From Cucumis sativus (taxonomy: Eukaryota; Streptophyta; Magnoliopsida; Cucurbitales; Cucurbitaceae), in NCBI RefSeq assembly GCF_000004075.3, contig NC_026657.2, forward strand, positions 29,792,408-29,856,407: DNA of 64,000 nt, given 5' to 3'. The translations under genes and the position numbers were made by a program. The notes under the pieces are model-generated. The model had not been told where the DNA came from, searched no databases, and saw only the letters and a program-made list of their open reading frames with translations. Positions 24,845-35,003 of the stretch are shown piece by piece. The first letter of the stretch is position 1, and every line of letters begins with the position of its first letter.

Positions 24845-26602
24845 TTTGTTTTTTGTTTTTCAGGCGTGAAAGAAAAATGAAGTTATTATGAAGATGGTGA
24901 TGATGAAAAATGGAGAATTTAAGATGAAATTTCATTGTATTTGCATGGAGGAAATGGTTTGATTTAGCTGTTTCTTGAAGTAAAAGGAAGGAGGGAAGGG
25001 GTTTTTTTGTGTACCAAATTGTTGGGTGAGATGGAACCCATCAACTAATATCATTTTGTGGTTAGGACAATCAAACCCATTTTCTTCATTTTGGTTGGAA
25101 AATCTCTAAATTCTACTTTACCTTAAACATGTAAATGTTGATTTTAAATTTTTTAATGTTGATGTAAATATCAAAATATGAAATTTGTAAGAATGTCTTT
25201 AATAAGAAATATTCAAATTTTAATCTATAGTCGAATTAATGATAATGGAATATTCAAATATGAAATATTGGAAAGAAAAAAAGGTTAAAATGTTCAAATT
25301 CTTTTAGTGAAGTAATTTGTTGAACATTATATGATTTTATATGTCCATTCTTGTTTTGTTTTGTTTTTTTGTCTTTTGAGTAATTTACAAGATTTTATTT
25401 GAATTTTTTTGGTAAATTTAAAACATTAAATCTCAAATTTGTTATTATAGCGAGTGATACTCAACATTTTCGTATTTTTTTCAATAGAGATTGTTTCGGT
25501 CGATTTGTTTTCTTATATATATATAAATATATTAATTCAAAATGTTCTCTTTTTAAAGTACAATTTTGGGAAATTACACCAATCTTATTTCTCGTTATAA
25601 TAGCACTAAAGATTACGAAAGTACCCATAAGGTCACACCACAATTCGAAAGTTCAGCGCCACGTCGTCCGTCAGGTTATATTCAAAGAGAAGGAAAATGA
25701 ACAAAGTTCAGTCCTCTAATGGCGTTTCTCTCTTCTTCACAGTCTTAATCCTTTTACCCTTTCTTCAGCCCATTGCTACTTCGAAACTTCCAGGATTTAG
25801 ATACTTCCCTCCACTGGAAGACATTCTTTCATTTGCTTGGAAATCCCAGTTCTTCTTCTTCTTCTTCTTCTTCTTCTGCCGAACTTGTCTTCTCTGTTTC
25901 TAAATTTCAATTTCTTGGGCATTATTGTCGCCTTCTGATGTCGACGTCTGCGATGAATTTGTCCATTCTGTTTGTTCGGTTGTGCGGCTTGAGCTCAATT
26001 TGTGATCACTGCATGATATGACGACGCAAGCTTCAAGTATCCTCCTCTTGATGTAGGCGTCTAAGGCTCTGAATATTGTTTTGGCATTGTAATTCAAAGA
26101 AACTTATGTGATGTATTAATATTTGCGCCGTTTCTGTAATTTTATCGATGTTGACATGTTGCACGCCAGGTGCTCGATGAATGTCCGCTAAGAGATGTAG
26201 CAAGCATGTTCTTACATCAATAATGACACTATAATATAGTTGGATTTTGTTACTGGAGCTGTACACATTTTGATTTGGCACACAAGCTGTTTCTAATGTG
26301 AAACTGCACAATAGAAATTTGAATGGAAGTTCTGGTTTGACTTTCAAGACTTGAATCCTCTGATCCAGGCATTGTCTCACATTTTCAATCAATCTGTACG
26401 TCATACTAGAGATAGTGGTTTGGAACAAGTACGGTTGAAATTTCCATGTGGAAGATGATTCTTGCAGTTACTGGGGATGAATAAATTGAAAAGAAGTTGA
26501 AGGGCTTTCTCTCCTATATTTATGCATCATTCATTTGTAAACCTCATGTGCTGATTGATCTCTTCAGTGTGTTTAAGAATGGCTTTAGAATAGATTACTT
26601 GA
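24845..26602. other. Divergent spacer between IRX9 and PPR genes
   Basis: The first part is the IRX9 leader and promoter. From about 25640 the base composition becomes less AT-rich, and the block to 26602 looks like the leader region of the PPR gene, with short open frames (one starts at 25697 with a signal-peptide-like MNKVQSSNGVSLFFTVLIL) that end after 30-80 codons. A TTC microsatellite lies at 25850. I could not join any of these frames to the PPR protein with confidence. Confidence 0.45.
25850..25877 (+). repeat. (TTC)n microsatellite
   Basis: Nine consecutive TTC units in the presumed leader region of the PPR gene. Confidence 0.9.
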
Positions 26603-28981
26603 ATGGCATTTATAAGAACCTTCAGTTCTATATATTTTTTAACTTTAGCGTCAGATGCTATTGTTTTCTTCAACCCTTTTAGTCCAACTTCGTCAATAAA
26701 GAACTTCAAACCTCAACTGCATTTAGCACTCTCCCATATTCGACTCAATACCCAGCTTGCCTTTTCTCCCTGCCCCCTTACTGTACATTATCCTCATGAT
26801 GATAAGATAATCTCTCTCTGCAAGAAAAACTTGCACAGAGAAGCTCTTAAAGCATTTGACATCTTTCAAAAGTGTTCAAGTTCTCCATTGAAGTCTGTCA
26901 CCTATACCCATCTAATCAACGCATGCTCTTCTCTAAGATCCCTAGAGCATGGCAGGAAAATTCATCGCCATATGTTGACATGCAACTACCAGCCTGATAT
27001 GATACTTCAGAATCATATTCTTAGTATGTATGGAAAATGTGGGTCTTTGAAGGAAGCAAGAAATATGTTTGATTCAATGCCTCTGAAGAATGTAGTATCT
27101 TGGACCTCCATGATATCTGGGTACTCACGTTATGGTGAAGAGGATAATGCCATTACATTGTATGTTCAAATGTTACGATCGGGACACATTCCTGATCACT
27201 TTACATTTGGAAGTATTGTAAAATCTTGCTCTGGACTTGATGACTTTAAGTTAGCAAGGCAACTGCATGCTCACGTTCTGAAGTCTGAATTTGGCGCTGA
27301 CCTAATTGCACAGAATGCTCTAATCTCAATGTATACCAAGTTCAGTCAAATGGCTGATGCAATAAATGTCTTCTCTCGTATTATTATAAAGGATCTAATT
27401 TCCTGGGGCTCAATGATTGCAGGGTTTTCTCAGCTTGGCTATGAGCTTGAAGCTTTATGTCATTTTAGGGAAATGCTTTCTCAGTCTGTCTATCAGCCAA
27501 ATGAGTTTGTCTTCGGTAGCGCCTTCAGTGCTTGTAGCAAGCTCTTAGAACCAGATTGTGGACGCCAAATACATGGCTTGTGTATAAAATTTGGGTTAGG
27601 AAGTGATCTTTTTGCTGGATGCTCCCTTTGTGACATGTATGCGAAGTGTGGGTTTTTAGAATCTGCAAGAACAGTATTTTATCATATTGAAAAGCCTGAT
27701 CTAGTAGCCTGGAATGCTATTATTGCCGGATTTGCTAGTGTCAGTAATGCAAAGGAATCCTCGTCATTCTTTTCACAAATGAGGCATACAGGACTTGTTC
27801 CAAATGATGTCACTGTTCTCTCTTTACTTTGTGCTTGTTCGGAGCCTGTGATGCTTAATCATGGAATACAGGTTCACTCCTACATTGTCAAGATGGGTTT
27901 CAATTTAGATATTCCTGTGTGTAACAGTTTGCTCAGCATGTATTCGAAGTGCTCAAATTTGAATGATGCACTTCAAGTATTTGAAGATATAGGAAACAAA
28001 GCTGATATAGTTTCTTGGAACACCTTGCTTACAGCATGTCTCCAGCAGAACCAAGCTGGAGAGGTTTTAAGATTAACAAAGCTAATGTTTGCTTCTCGCA
28101 TTAAGCCTGACCATGTTACTTTAACTAATGTGTTGGTGTCCTCTGGACAAATAGCATCTTATGAAGTGGGAAGTCAAATTCATTGTTTTATCATGAAATC
28201 AGGACTGAATCTTGATATTTCTGTTTCTAATGCGTTAATCAACATGTATACGAAGTGTGGATCCCTTGAATGTGCTCGAAAGATGTTTGATTCCATTGGC
28301 AATCCTGATATCATTTCATGGAGTAGCTTGATTGTTGGATATGCACAAGCTGGATGCGGCAAGGAGGCTTTTGAGCTTTTCAGAACCATGAGAGGCCTCG
28401 GTGTAAAGCCAAATGAAATTACATTTGTAGGAATTCTTACTGCTTGTAGTCATATTGGAATGGTAGAAGAAGGTTTGAAGTTATACAGGACAATGCAAGA
28501 GGATTATCGCATTTCACCAACCAAAGAACACTGTTCATGTATGGTCGACTTGCTCGCTCGTGCTGGATGCTTGGATGTAGCAGAGGACTTCATTAAGCAG
28601 ATGCCTTTCGTTCCTGATGTTGTAGTCTGGAAGACTCTGCTAGCAGCATGTAAAGTCCATGGCAATCTTGAGGTTGGCAAGAGGGCTGCAGAGAATGTAT
28701 TAAAAATTGATCCATCAAACTCCGCCGCAGTCGTAATGCTTTGTAACATACATGCTTCTTCCGGGCATTGGAAAGATTTCGCTCGACTTAGGAGTTCAAT
28801 GAGACGAATGGATGTGGGCAAAGTTCCAGGTCAGAGCTGGATTGAGATCAAGGATAAAGTTCATGTGTTTCTTGCAGAAGATAACTTGCATCCTGAGAGA
28901 GGTAAAATTTACACGATGCTGGAAGAGTTGATGTTGCAAATTTTAGATGATGGTTGTGATCCATTACAGATGGTGTCTTGA
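26603..28981 (+). CDS. PLS-class pentatricopeptide repeat protein with E/E+ tail
   Basis: A single uninterrupted exon of 792 codons. After a hydrophobic and Ser/Phe-rich N-terminus, PLS-type PPR repeats run from about residue 85 to 650, with recurrent blocks such as LINACSSLRSLEHGRKIH, NHILSMYGKCGSL, NVVSWTSMISGYSR and PNEITFVGILTACSH. The C-terminus has the E motif (VVVWKTLLAACKVHGN) and E+ motif (PGQSWIEIKDKVHVF) and stops after LEELMLQILDDG with no DYW deaminase domain. Such proteins bind organellar RNA, and the E/E+ class mostly specify C-to-U editing sites using a DYW domain supplied in trans. The repeats closely resemble Arabidopsis At3g53360, which is predicted mitochondrial. The start is uncertain: an acceptor-like ttttttaactttag lies inside the first 20 codons, so the true N-terminus could come from an upstream exon. 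Confidence 0.92.
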   Translation: MAFIRTFSSIYFLTLASDAIVFFNPFSPTSSIKNFKPQLHLALSHIRLNTQLAFSPCPLTVHYPHDDKIISLCKKNLHREALKAFDIFQKCSSSPLKSVTYTHLINACSSLRSLEHGRKIHRHMLTCNYQPDMILQNHILSMYGKCGSLKEARNMFDSMPLKNVVSWTSMISGYSRYGEEDNAITLYVQMLRSGHIPDHFTFGSIVKSCSGLDDFKLARQLHAHVLKSEFGADLIAQNALISMYTKFSQMADAINVFSRIIIKDLISWGSMIAGFSQLGYELEALCHFREMLSQSVYQPNEFVFGSAFSACSKLLEPDCGRQIHGLCIKFGLGSDLFAGCSLCDMYAKCGFLESARTVFYHIEKPDLVAWNAIIAGFASVSNAKESSSFFSQMRHTGLVPNDVTVLSLLCACSEPVMLNHGIQVHSYIVKMGFNLDIPVCNSLLSMYSKCSNLNDALQVFEDIGNKADIVSWNTLLTACLQQNQAGEVLRLTKLMFASRIKPDHVTLTNVLVSSGQIASYEVGSQIHCFIMKSGLNLDISVSNALINMYTKCGSLECARKMFDSIGNPDIISWSSLIVGYAQAGCGKEAFELFRTMRGLGVKPNEITFVGILTACSHIGMVEEGLKLYRTMQEDYRISPTKEHCSCMVDLLARAGCLDVAEDFIKQMPFVPDVVVWKTLLAACKVHGNLEVGKRAAENVLKIDPSNSAAVVMLCNIHASSGHWKDFARLRSSMRRMDVGKVPGQSWIEIKDKVHVFLAEDNLHPERGKIYTMLEELMLQILDDGCDPLQMVS

Positions 28982-29624
28982 TTGGGTTACAAAGTAGGAA
29001 TAATTAATTATTCAGGCAGATTCTTGGATGTATATTGCATCTTACGATTTTTCGAAATAATTTACGAGAAATTCAGTAGTGACATAGAAATGGGTATTTG
29101 TTCTTTACACTAAATCGTCTTTTTTTTAATGATTGGGAATAAGTTCTATGCATTTAACCCAAATAGCTCAACGATTCAAACTTATTTATTAGTGAAAATA
29201 AATAGATAAATAAAACAAAATTTTAAATAATGATTCAAACAACTGATTCTTGTTTTATTATAATTATTTAATAGAAGTTATTTGGATTAGAGAAATCTAT
29301 AACCCTAAAAAGTGATTCTTGTTTTATGAATCCATAAACAAGAACATCCCGACCTCTAACCAAGGTGGTAAGAGAATTTACGTCTAAAAAACATTCAAAT
29401 GATGTATTTAAGTCGATCAAGTATGATTTATAAATCTTCAATTCTTCAAGGTAAGCCTACAAATTCTTGTAATTAAAAAAAAAATAATGAAGTTCCGCCG
29501 TTGCCTCGTGTTTTAAGAGTCAAAATTGGGTATAAATCAACAGATTTTCACATAATTGGACAAAAACTTTCTAAAGGAATACTTTAGTTTTGATTAGAAA
29601 AATTGAAAAGAGGTAGCAGCTAAA
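28982..29624. other. Convergent spacer, PPR and RH57 3-prime ends
   Basis: AT-rich 3-prime flanks of two convergent genes. No gene or repeat is recognised. Confidence 0.5.
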
Positions 29625-32600
29625 TTAGGCTTCATCATCATCCTTTGGTTTGGTTGGGACTGAGTCTCTTTTATGCCTTTGTTTTTTCAACTTCTTTGTC
29701 TTTAGCCCAGCGTCATCGTCATCCTTTGATTTCATTGAGACTGAATCTCTCCTAGGCTTGAGTTTTTTCGACTTCTTTTTCTGTAGCTCAGTGTCACCAT
29801 CCTGATTTGGTTTGGTTGCAACTGAATTCCTTTTAGGCCTGTGTTTTTTCGACTTCTTTTTTGGTGGCTCGGTGTCACCATCTTCGTGTGGTTTGGTTGA
29901 GATTGAATCTCTCTTTGGCCTGTGTTTTTTCCACTTCATTTTCCGAAGCTCGGTGATCCAAGATGGGACTTCACAACCTGAGGCTGACATAACATTGGCT
30001 ATATTTCGCAGAAATGGAATGTCCTCATCTGTATAAAATGTAATGGCTTCTCCACTCCTCCCTGCTCTGCCGGAACGACCTGTTTATTTGAAAATGCAAT
30101 TTCAACTAAGTAGTCATGTTAACCACGAATCTTTTAACATTGTTAAGGATTATGTGCACCGCTGAGTAAGAGAAGAAAGAACGTAAGATTAAGATATGGC
30201 ACATACCAATTCGATGAATGTATGCTGCCGCAGAATCTGGAAAATCATAATTGATTACACAGTTGACCCCCTTGAAATCCATTCCTCGAGAAATTACATC
30301 AGTGGCGATTAAAACCCAAGTTTTTCCAGCTCTAAAGTCATCAACAACATTTTCTCGCTGCATTCAAGTAAAAATATTAGACCGAGAAAGAAAGATTAGA
30401 AAAAACCACTTCAACTAGTCTCTGGGTCACTCAAACAGATACCTTTAATTTTTCCTCGATGAAAATTATGTAGATACAAAAAAAAAAAAGTAAAGAACAA
30501 AAACTTTATCGCATTCTGTTAAAATGTTATAAAACTTTTAGAACAATATATGAGAAAGCTGCTGGCCGCACGTAGGAGTTCAACAAGATGGTCATGTTTT
30601 TCACTTCAAACAACGTTATTAAGGCTATTTAAAACAATTTGGCTTAGTTATTATTACGGCCTCCAATGGAGTATTGGATTTTAGCAGACGAGGATGAAAA
30701 GATTACCTCCAACTGTGACAAGTCAGAATGAATAACACTGACTCTGATATTCTCAAATGCTAGCTCACCATAAAGTTCTTTGGCCCGCTCCTTGCTTTGA
30801 ACAAAGATCAATACTGGTGGATTCAAACTCTGTTGAGAATGAAAGTGATAAAGTCAATGCATTGTCTGATAAAATCAAAATGAGAAACAGTGTCTATGTT
30901 AGATAAGTATCCTACACAAGACATGAATTAGATCCTGTATCTGAGCAACAAGTTTATACTGTTATCTTGTTTATAGAAAGAAAAGGCAGGCTACTATTTC
31001 ACGCCCTGAACGGACACTTCAAAGGATTTTTGTTCATGATAAAAGATAGGTCTCACTTTCCACTCAAAGAACAGTTAAATATTGCAATTTACATATGACG
31101 AACCTCTGAAAAGCTTTGACGAAGTGCAAGAAGCTTCCCTTCTTCACTTCCGGCAAAAACCAATTTTTGCTTAACAGTTTCAGAAGCAGTGTTCCTGATG
31201 ACATTTCAGAAATACAAGTGTCAATACTTCAAAATTTGGAAGAATGTCGTGTGAGTCGAGGATCTTGGGATAAGTATGAAAGTAGCAAACTTACTTCCTG
31301 CCAACAATAACCCGAACAGCATCATGCATTACAGAGCGAGCAAGATCCTCAACAAAATCAGGTAAAGTAGCACTAAACAATGAGCGAACTATTGAAGGAT
31401 TTGAGCATGCTTTAACAACAGCATCAATCTGTTTTATCAAGCCAAGCTCAAATAACTTATCAGATTCATCCAAAACAAGATATTCCACCCTGCAAAACAC
31501 CAAAACCTGTATGAGAGCAGAGTTATATTTAGGCTAATCTTGTTTCGACAAAATGTCATTGCCCTTCATCAACACCTACCTACTGAGATCAATTTTCTTT
31601 TTCCGAATAGCAAGCCTTAACCTAAGTGGCGTGGATATGAGTACATCACATGAGAACTTTGAGAAATCAGCATGTCTTAAAACTTCTTTTGTCACCAACT
31701 TGATATGGAATTTTTTCCCTTTAGCCAGTTTTTTGCACTCCCTTATTGTCTGAGATGCTAATTCTCGTGTTGGACAAAGTATAACAGCACGGATGCCTTC
31801 CTTCGAAGGATCCTGATAAAAACAATGAGATTAGAACACACAACCCATCCAAGAAATATAAAGAACTGGCACCCAAGAGATTATACCTTGAGTCTCATAA
31901 GCATAGGGCACACAAACGCCAAGGTTTTTCCAGAACCAGTCGGGGCACAAGCAAAGCATTCACGGCCCTGTTAGACAAAATAGATAAAACTAAAAAATAG
32001 ATCGAAGTAGTCAACCTAGAAACAAAATTCTTATTATACAAATATATGCCCATCTTATTATCAATATATTGAAATACGACTTCTGAAAGATAAAGTTACT
32101 CCACACAATGAGATAGTAATGGAAGGTCATACAGATAAGAGGACTGGAATAGCCTGCCTTTGAATTGGTGTTGGCTCTTTAAATCCGAGTTCTACGAGAT
32201 TATGTAGTAAGTATGAGTCACAGTCATATCTGCAAGCAAAGCATACCAACTATCATTCTTCAGTCATACTTATCAGAACCTGAGGAAAAGATACTTAAAT
32301 CTAAAGAAAGATCCACCATTCAATGTGCGGACACGCAGAAAAACGATACAACTACTAGAGAATGAAGTACCTAGTGCTCAACTCTCCAAAATTCTGAAGT
32401 GGCGATGGAACATTGTTCCCAGAGACATGAATATTATACTTCTTCCGGAAAAGAGCATCTCTCTAAGGTCATCAAAAAAATATGGCATGAATAACGGGCA
32501 GAAACCATTTCACTATTGGGTATACAGTTAAAACCAAAATTCATAAGAAAAAGAAATGAAGTAACAAAGAAAAAATTATCACCTCGAGTTTCCGATAAAA

Positions 32601-33074
32601 TTCCTTCTTCTCTTCAGATGGATCGTTTTCAGACAGATGATTCTCTTCATTCAACGAAGTATCTGCTGTTGATTTTGAATCCTTGAAGACGCTGAATCCC
32701 TCCACCGATTCTACATTAAGAAGAATAAATAAAGAAACTCCATAACAGTTGGCCACAAGAAAAGAAAATAAAATAGAAATATACTTGCGGTTGCTGATTT
32801 CCTCTTCCTCTTCCTCTTATCCGAAGGTGTTGAACCCTCATGGACTTCCAAATCACCATTATCAATGGAACTTGGACCCTCCACTACATTGTCACTTTCT
32901 TTTTTCCCCTGTTGGAATGATAAAGTTGAATTACCTCACAGAAACCTTCAATTTTCTCGTAAAACACATGCACATTGCAGTTGAATGCGTTACCTCAAAT
33001 TTAGCAAAATCTGCCGCAAACCTCTTTTTGTCGAAATGAATACCGGCGAACAAGAAAGAAGTTCCTTTCTCCAT
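29625..33074 (-). CDS. RH57: DEAD-box ATP-dependent RNA helicase, RH57/Rok1/DDX52 type
   Basis: Eleven exons (32994-33074, 32785-32908, 32583-32710, 32371-32462, 32133-32229, 31887-31967, 31580-31812, 31295-31489, 31104-31194, 30707-30829, 30207-30357) plus a last one, 29625-30079, give 616 residues with all frames joining. Helicase motifs in order: Q-motif region [13 protein letters not shown] (about 155-170), Walker A APTGSGKT (182-189), PTRELA (215-220), DESD in place of DEAD (286-289), SAT (318-320), [26 protein letters not shown] (433-442) and [11 protein letters not shown] (about 462-472). Rok1/DDX52 proteins act in the nucleolus in 18S rRNA maturation. An acidic and Lys-rich N-terminus (RKRKRK near residue 100) suits nuclear import. 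The C-terminal 101 residues are a Lys-rich tandem repeat, longer than I recall for the roughly 540-residue Arabidopsis RH57. Confidence 0.95.
29628..29930 (-). repeat. In-frame 81-bp tandem repeat encoding 27-residue units
   Basis: The end of the helicase gene consists of four consecutive units of 27, 27, 27 and 20 residues. Each starts KK(H/L/Q)(R/K)P(K/R)R(D/N)S and continues with a Thr/Lys/Pro turn, an acidic DGDT or DDDD patch and a Lys cluster. Units 1 and 2 are the most alike. The period of exactly 81 bases and the shared phase show duplication inside the coding exon. Confidence 0.9.
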
Positions 33075-33689
33075 TACAAAATACAAACAAATCTGCCTCT
33101 TCTGAATATTATTTGTTCCTCTAAAGTTCTAGAAACTTCAAAACTCGAATTGAGCTCCAAACCCTAGCAAAACAAGGTGGAAATTTGATCATCGATGCAT
33201 TTATCACCTGCTACCTAAGCTCTTCCTCTTTCATAATTATTTACCTTATTCGGTATTCATATATTAGGTTTTTAACCAAAGGTATCAAATATTATTAAAT
33301 GGTTATCACTTAAAGTTCTAAATAGCTCTTGAGCAATTCAAAGTGTGTTCAGAATGAATATTCTAACAAAACTAACCTCAAACCTTTAATTCAAACACTA
33401 TGAATCATGTCAAACTACAAAAAGAGCGTCCCCAAGAGTCATAAACTAAAGATCAGCACTTACTAAGACTTTGAAAAGGTCTAAGTAGAGCTTTGATGTC
33501 TAAAACTTACTAAAACAAACTTGTATCCTAGCTGAAAAGTGTTCGAATAGCTCAGACATCAACCAATAGCTACAAAAATAATAGTTCTAAAAGTTAAACT
33601 AAACTACAACATTTCAATTGAAATTGAAAGGGTTTAAAGAAATTTATTGCCCACTGAACTTCACTAAACGAGCTTCAACGCTTGCTGAA

Positions 33690-33900
33690 GCCATTAGAAA
33701 GTGGGTATTGTAAATCTAAAGTTTCTAAAGCTTACAGGCGAGAGTCTGTACAGAACCTTGCTGAAAGAAGGAAAATATCTCGTGGGTGAACGCGAGCCAA
33801 TGGTTTCTATCGAGCATTGCCGGAAGGATATGGGGAAGCCGCTGCCTTCGTCGCACGCCGCTCGTGGTTGCAGTGTCGTTGGCGTCTAAGGGGAAACAAC
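33690..33900 (-). other. GC-richer block, possible unassigned transcript start
   Basis: Out of keeping with its AT-rich surroundings. On the minus strand it is open for about 60 codons, includes an ATG (MLDRNHWLAFTHEIF) and ends near a good donor sequence (ctcgcct|gtaagc at about 33735). No following exon with recognisable coding content was found to the left. It might be the first exon of a lost or non-coding transcript, or an alternative leader of RH57. Confidence 0.3.
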
Positions 33901-34718
33901 GCAGGAGAAGAAAAAAAATAACAATTAAATGGAAAATTAATATTTCCTACCAATATTTTGTACCTAATTCATTTTCTATACTATTTACCATTTATCATTT
34001 TTTATAATCTAAACTAAAATAATTTCATAACTCAACTATAAATTATTTTAATCAAACTATAATAACTTATTTTTTTCTATTCAAACTATGATTTTATTCT
34101 TGTCATGATAGAATATGTTTAGGGTTTATTAGTTTTATGGTTTAAAATAAATTTTCTATAACACATTTTAGCATAATATTTATAAGATTTTTTATCAAAC
34201 AACAACAAAAATTACTTTACATCTCTACTATATTAAAAGAGTTACGTAGACATAATTTTTATACATTATTTTTATCCCTATATTTATAGAAAATATCCAC
34301 ATATATCATTTATCAATTGGTTGTGACTTTTCGAGTAAAATCTTAAATCTTAAACAATTTACTGTATTTGTCATGGATGGAAGGCAACTTATCACAAAAT
34401 GTGATGTATTTGTTTGTGGAGATGGTTGATTATTTCAATGTAAAAGAAAAAGAAAATAAATATATGCATTACAATTATCAATTTAATTTATGAAACTTGG
34501 GACAAAATTTTGAAAAATAAAAACAAAAAATCTAATAGATTAAAAGTAATAATGAATCATCTCGAGTTTACAAAGACGAGAACTAGTAGAACAAATTTCT
34601 CTATATAGAAAAGTTTTTGTATTTTCTTAGAGAATTATACGAAAACATTAAAATAAAAGTTATCACCTTATCTAGGTTTAGAAAGAAAGTAATCGAAAGT
34701 AGCCCTCCCTTACTCGAA

Positions 34719-34777
34719 TTGGGCCCAATTATGCGGGATTCATACGATGTAGCCCAGCCCATAATCACGGCCCATAA
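34719..34777. promoter_or_regulatory. Cluster of GGCCCA/TGGGCC (site II type) elements
   Basis: Four GGCCCA, GGGCCC or AGCCCA cores occur within 60 bases, about 230-290 bases before the POLAR-like start codon. Site II elements bind TCP factors and are frequent in promoters active in dividing cells, which would suit a gene of asymmetric division. The functional link is inference. Confidence 0.45.
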
Positions 34778-35003
34778 AATTCAAAAAAGTCGAGTTGTAG
34801 TTTCCTATCGTGGGGACGACGCCTTAAAGCGGGAACCATGTGACTGACTACACTGAAAACTATTTCCAAATCAGTACGACCAAGTGTCACGGTGTCAGTG
34901 ACCATCGCACGGCGGACCTCCACCGCACCAATAACCCATTCCTTCCATACCTCTCTCTCGCTCTCTGCAAAGACTGGTGTTCCGTTTTTCCTTTTTCATT
35001 TCC

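Larger units (their letters stand above)
33075..35003. other. Divergent spacer between RH57 and POLAR-like genes
   Basis: The first 100 bases are the RH57 leader, with the phrase tgctagggtttggagc on the minus strand near 33150-33170. A GC-richer block at about 33690-33900 is listed separately. The rest is AT-rich until about 34690, where GGCCCA-type promoter elements begin. No gene is supported. Confidence 0.5.

Noticed and set aside
26033-26428. 131-codon minus-strand frame ahead of the PPR gene
   Set aside because: It has no ATG at its start, no family resemblance, and opposes the likely transcription direction of the leader.
33650-33695. Minus-strand ATGGCTTCAGC frame resembling the S1FA start
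   Set aside because: It stops after 16 codons and the likeness to the S1FA first exon is limited to a common Met-Ala-Ser start.
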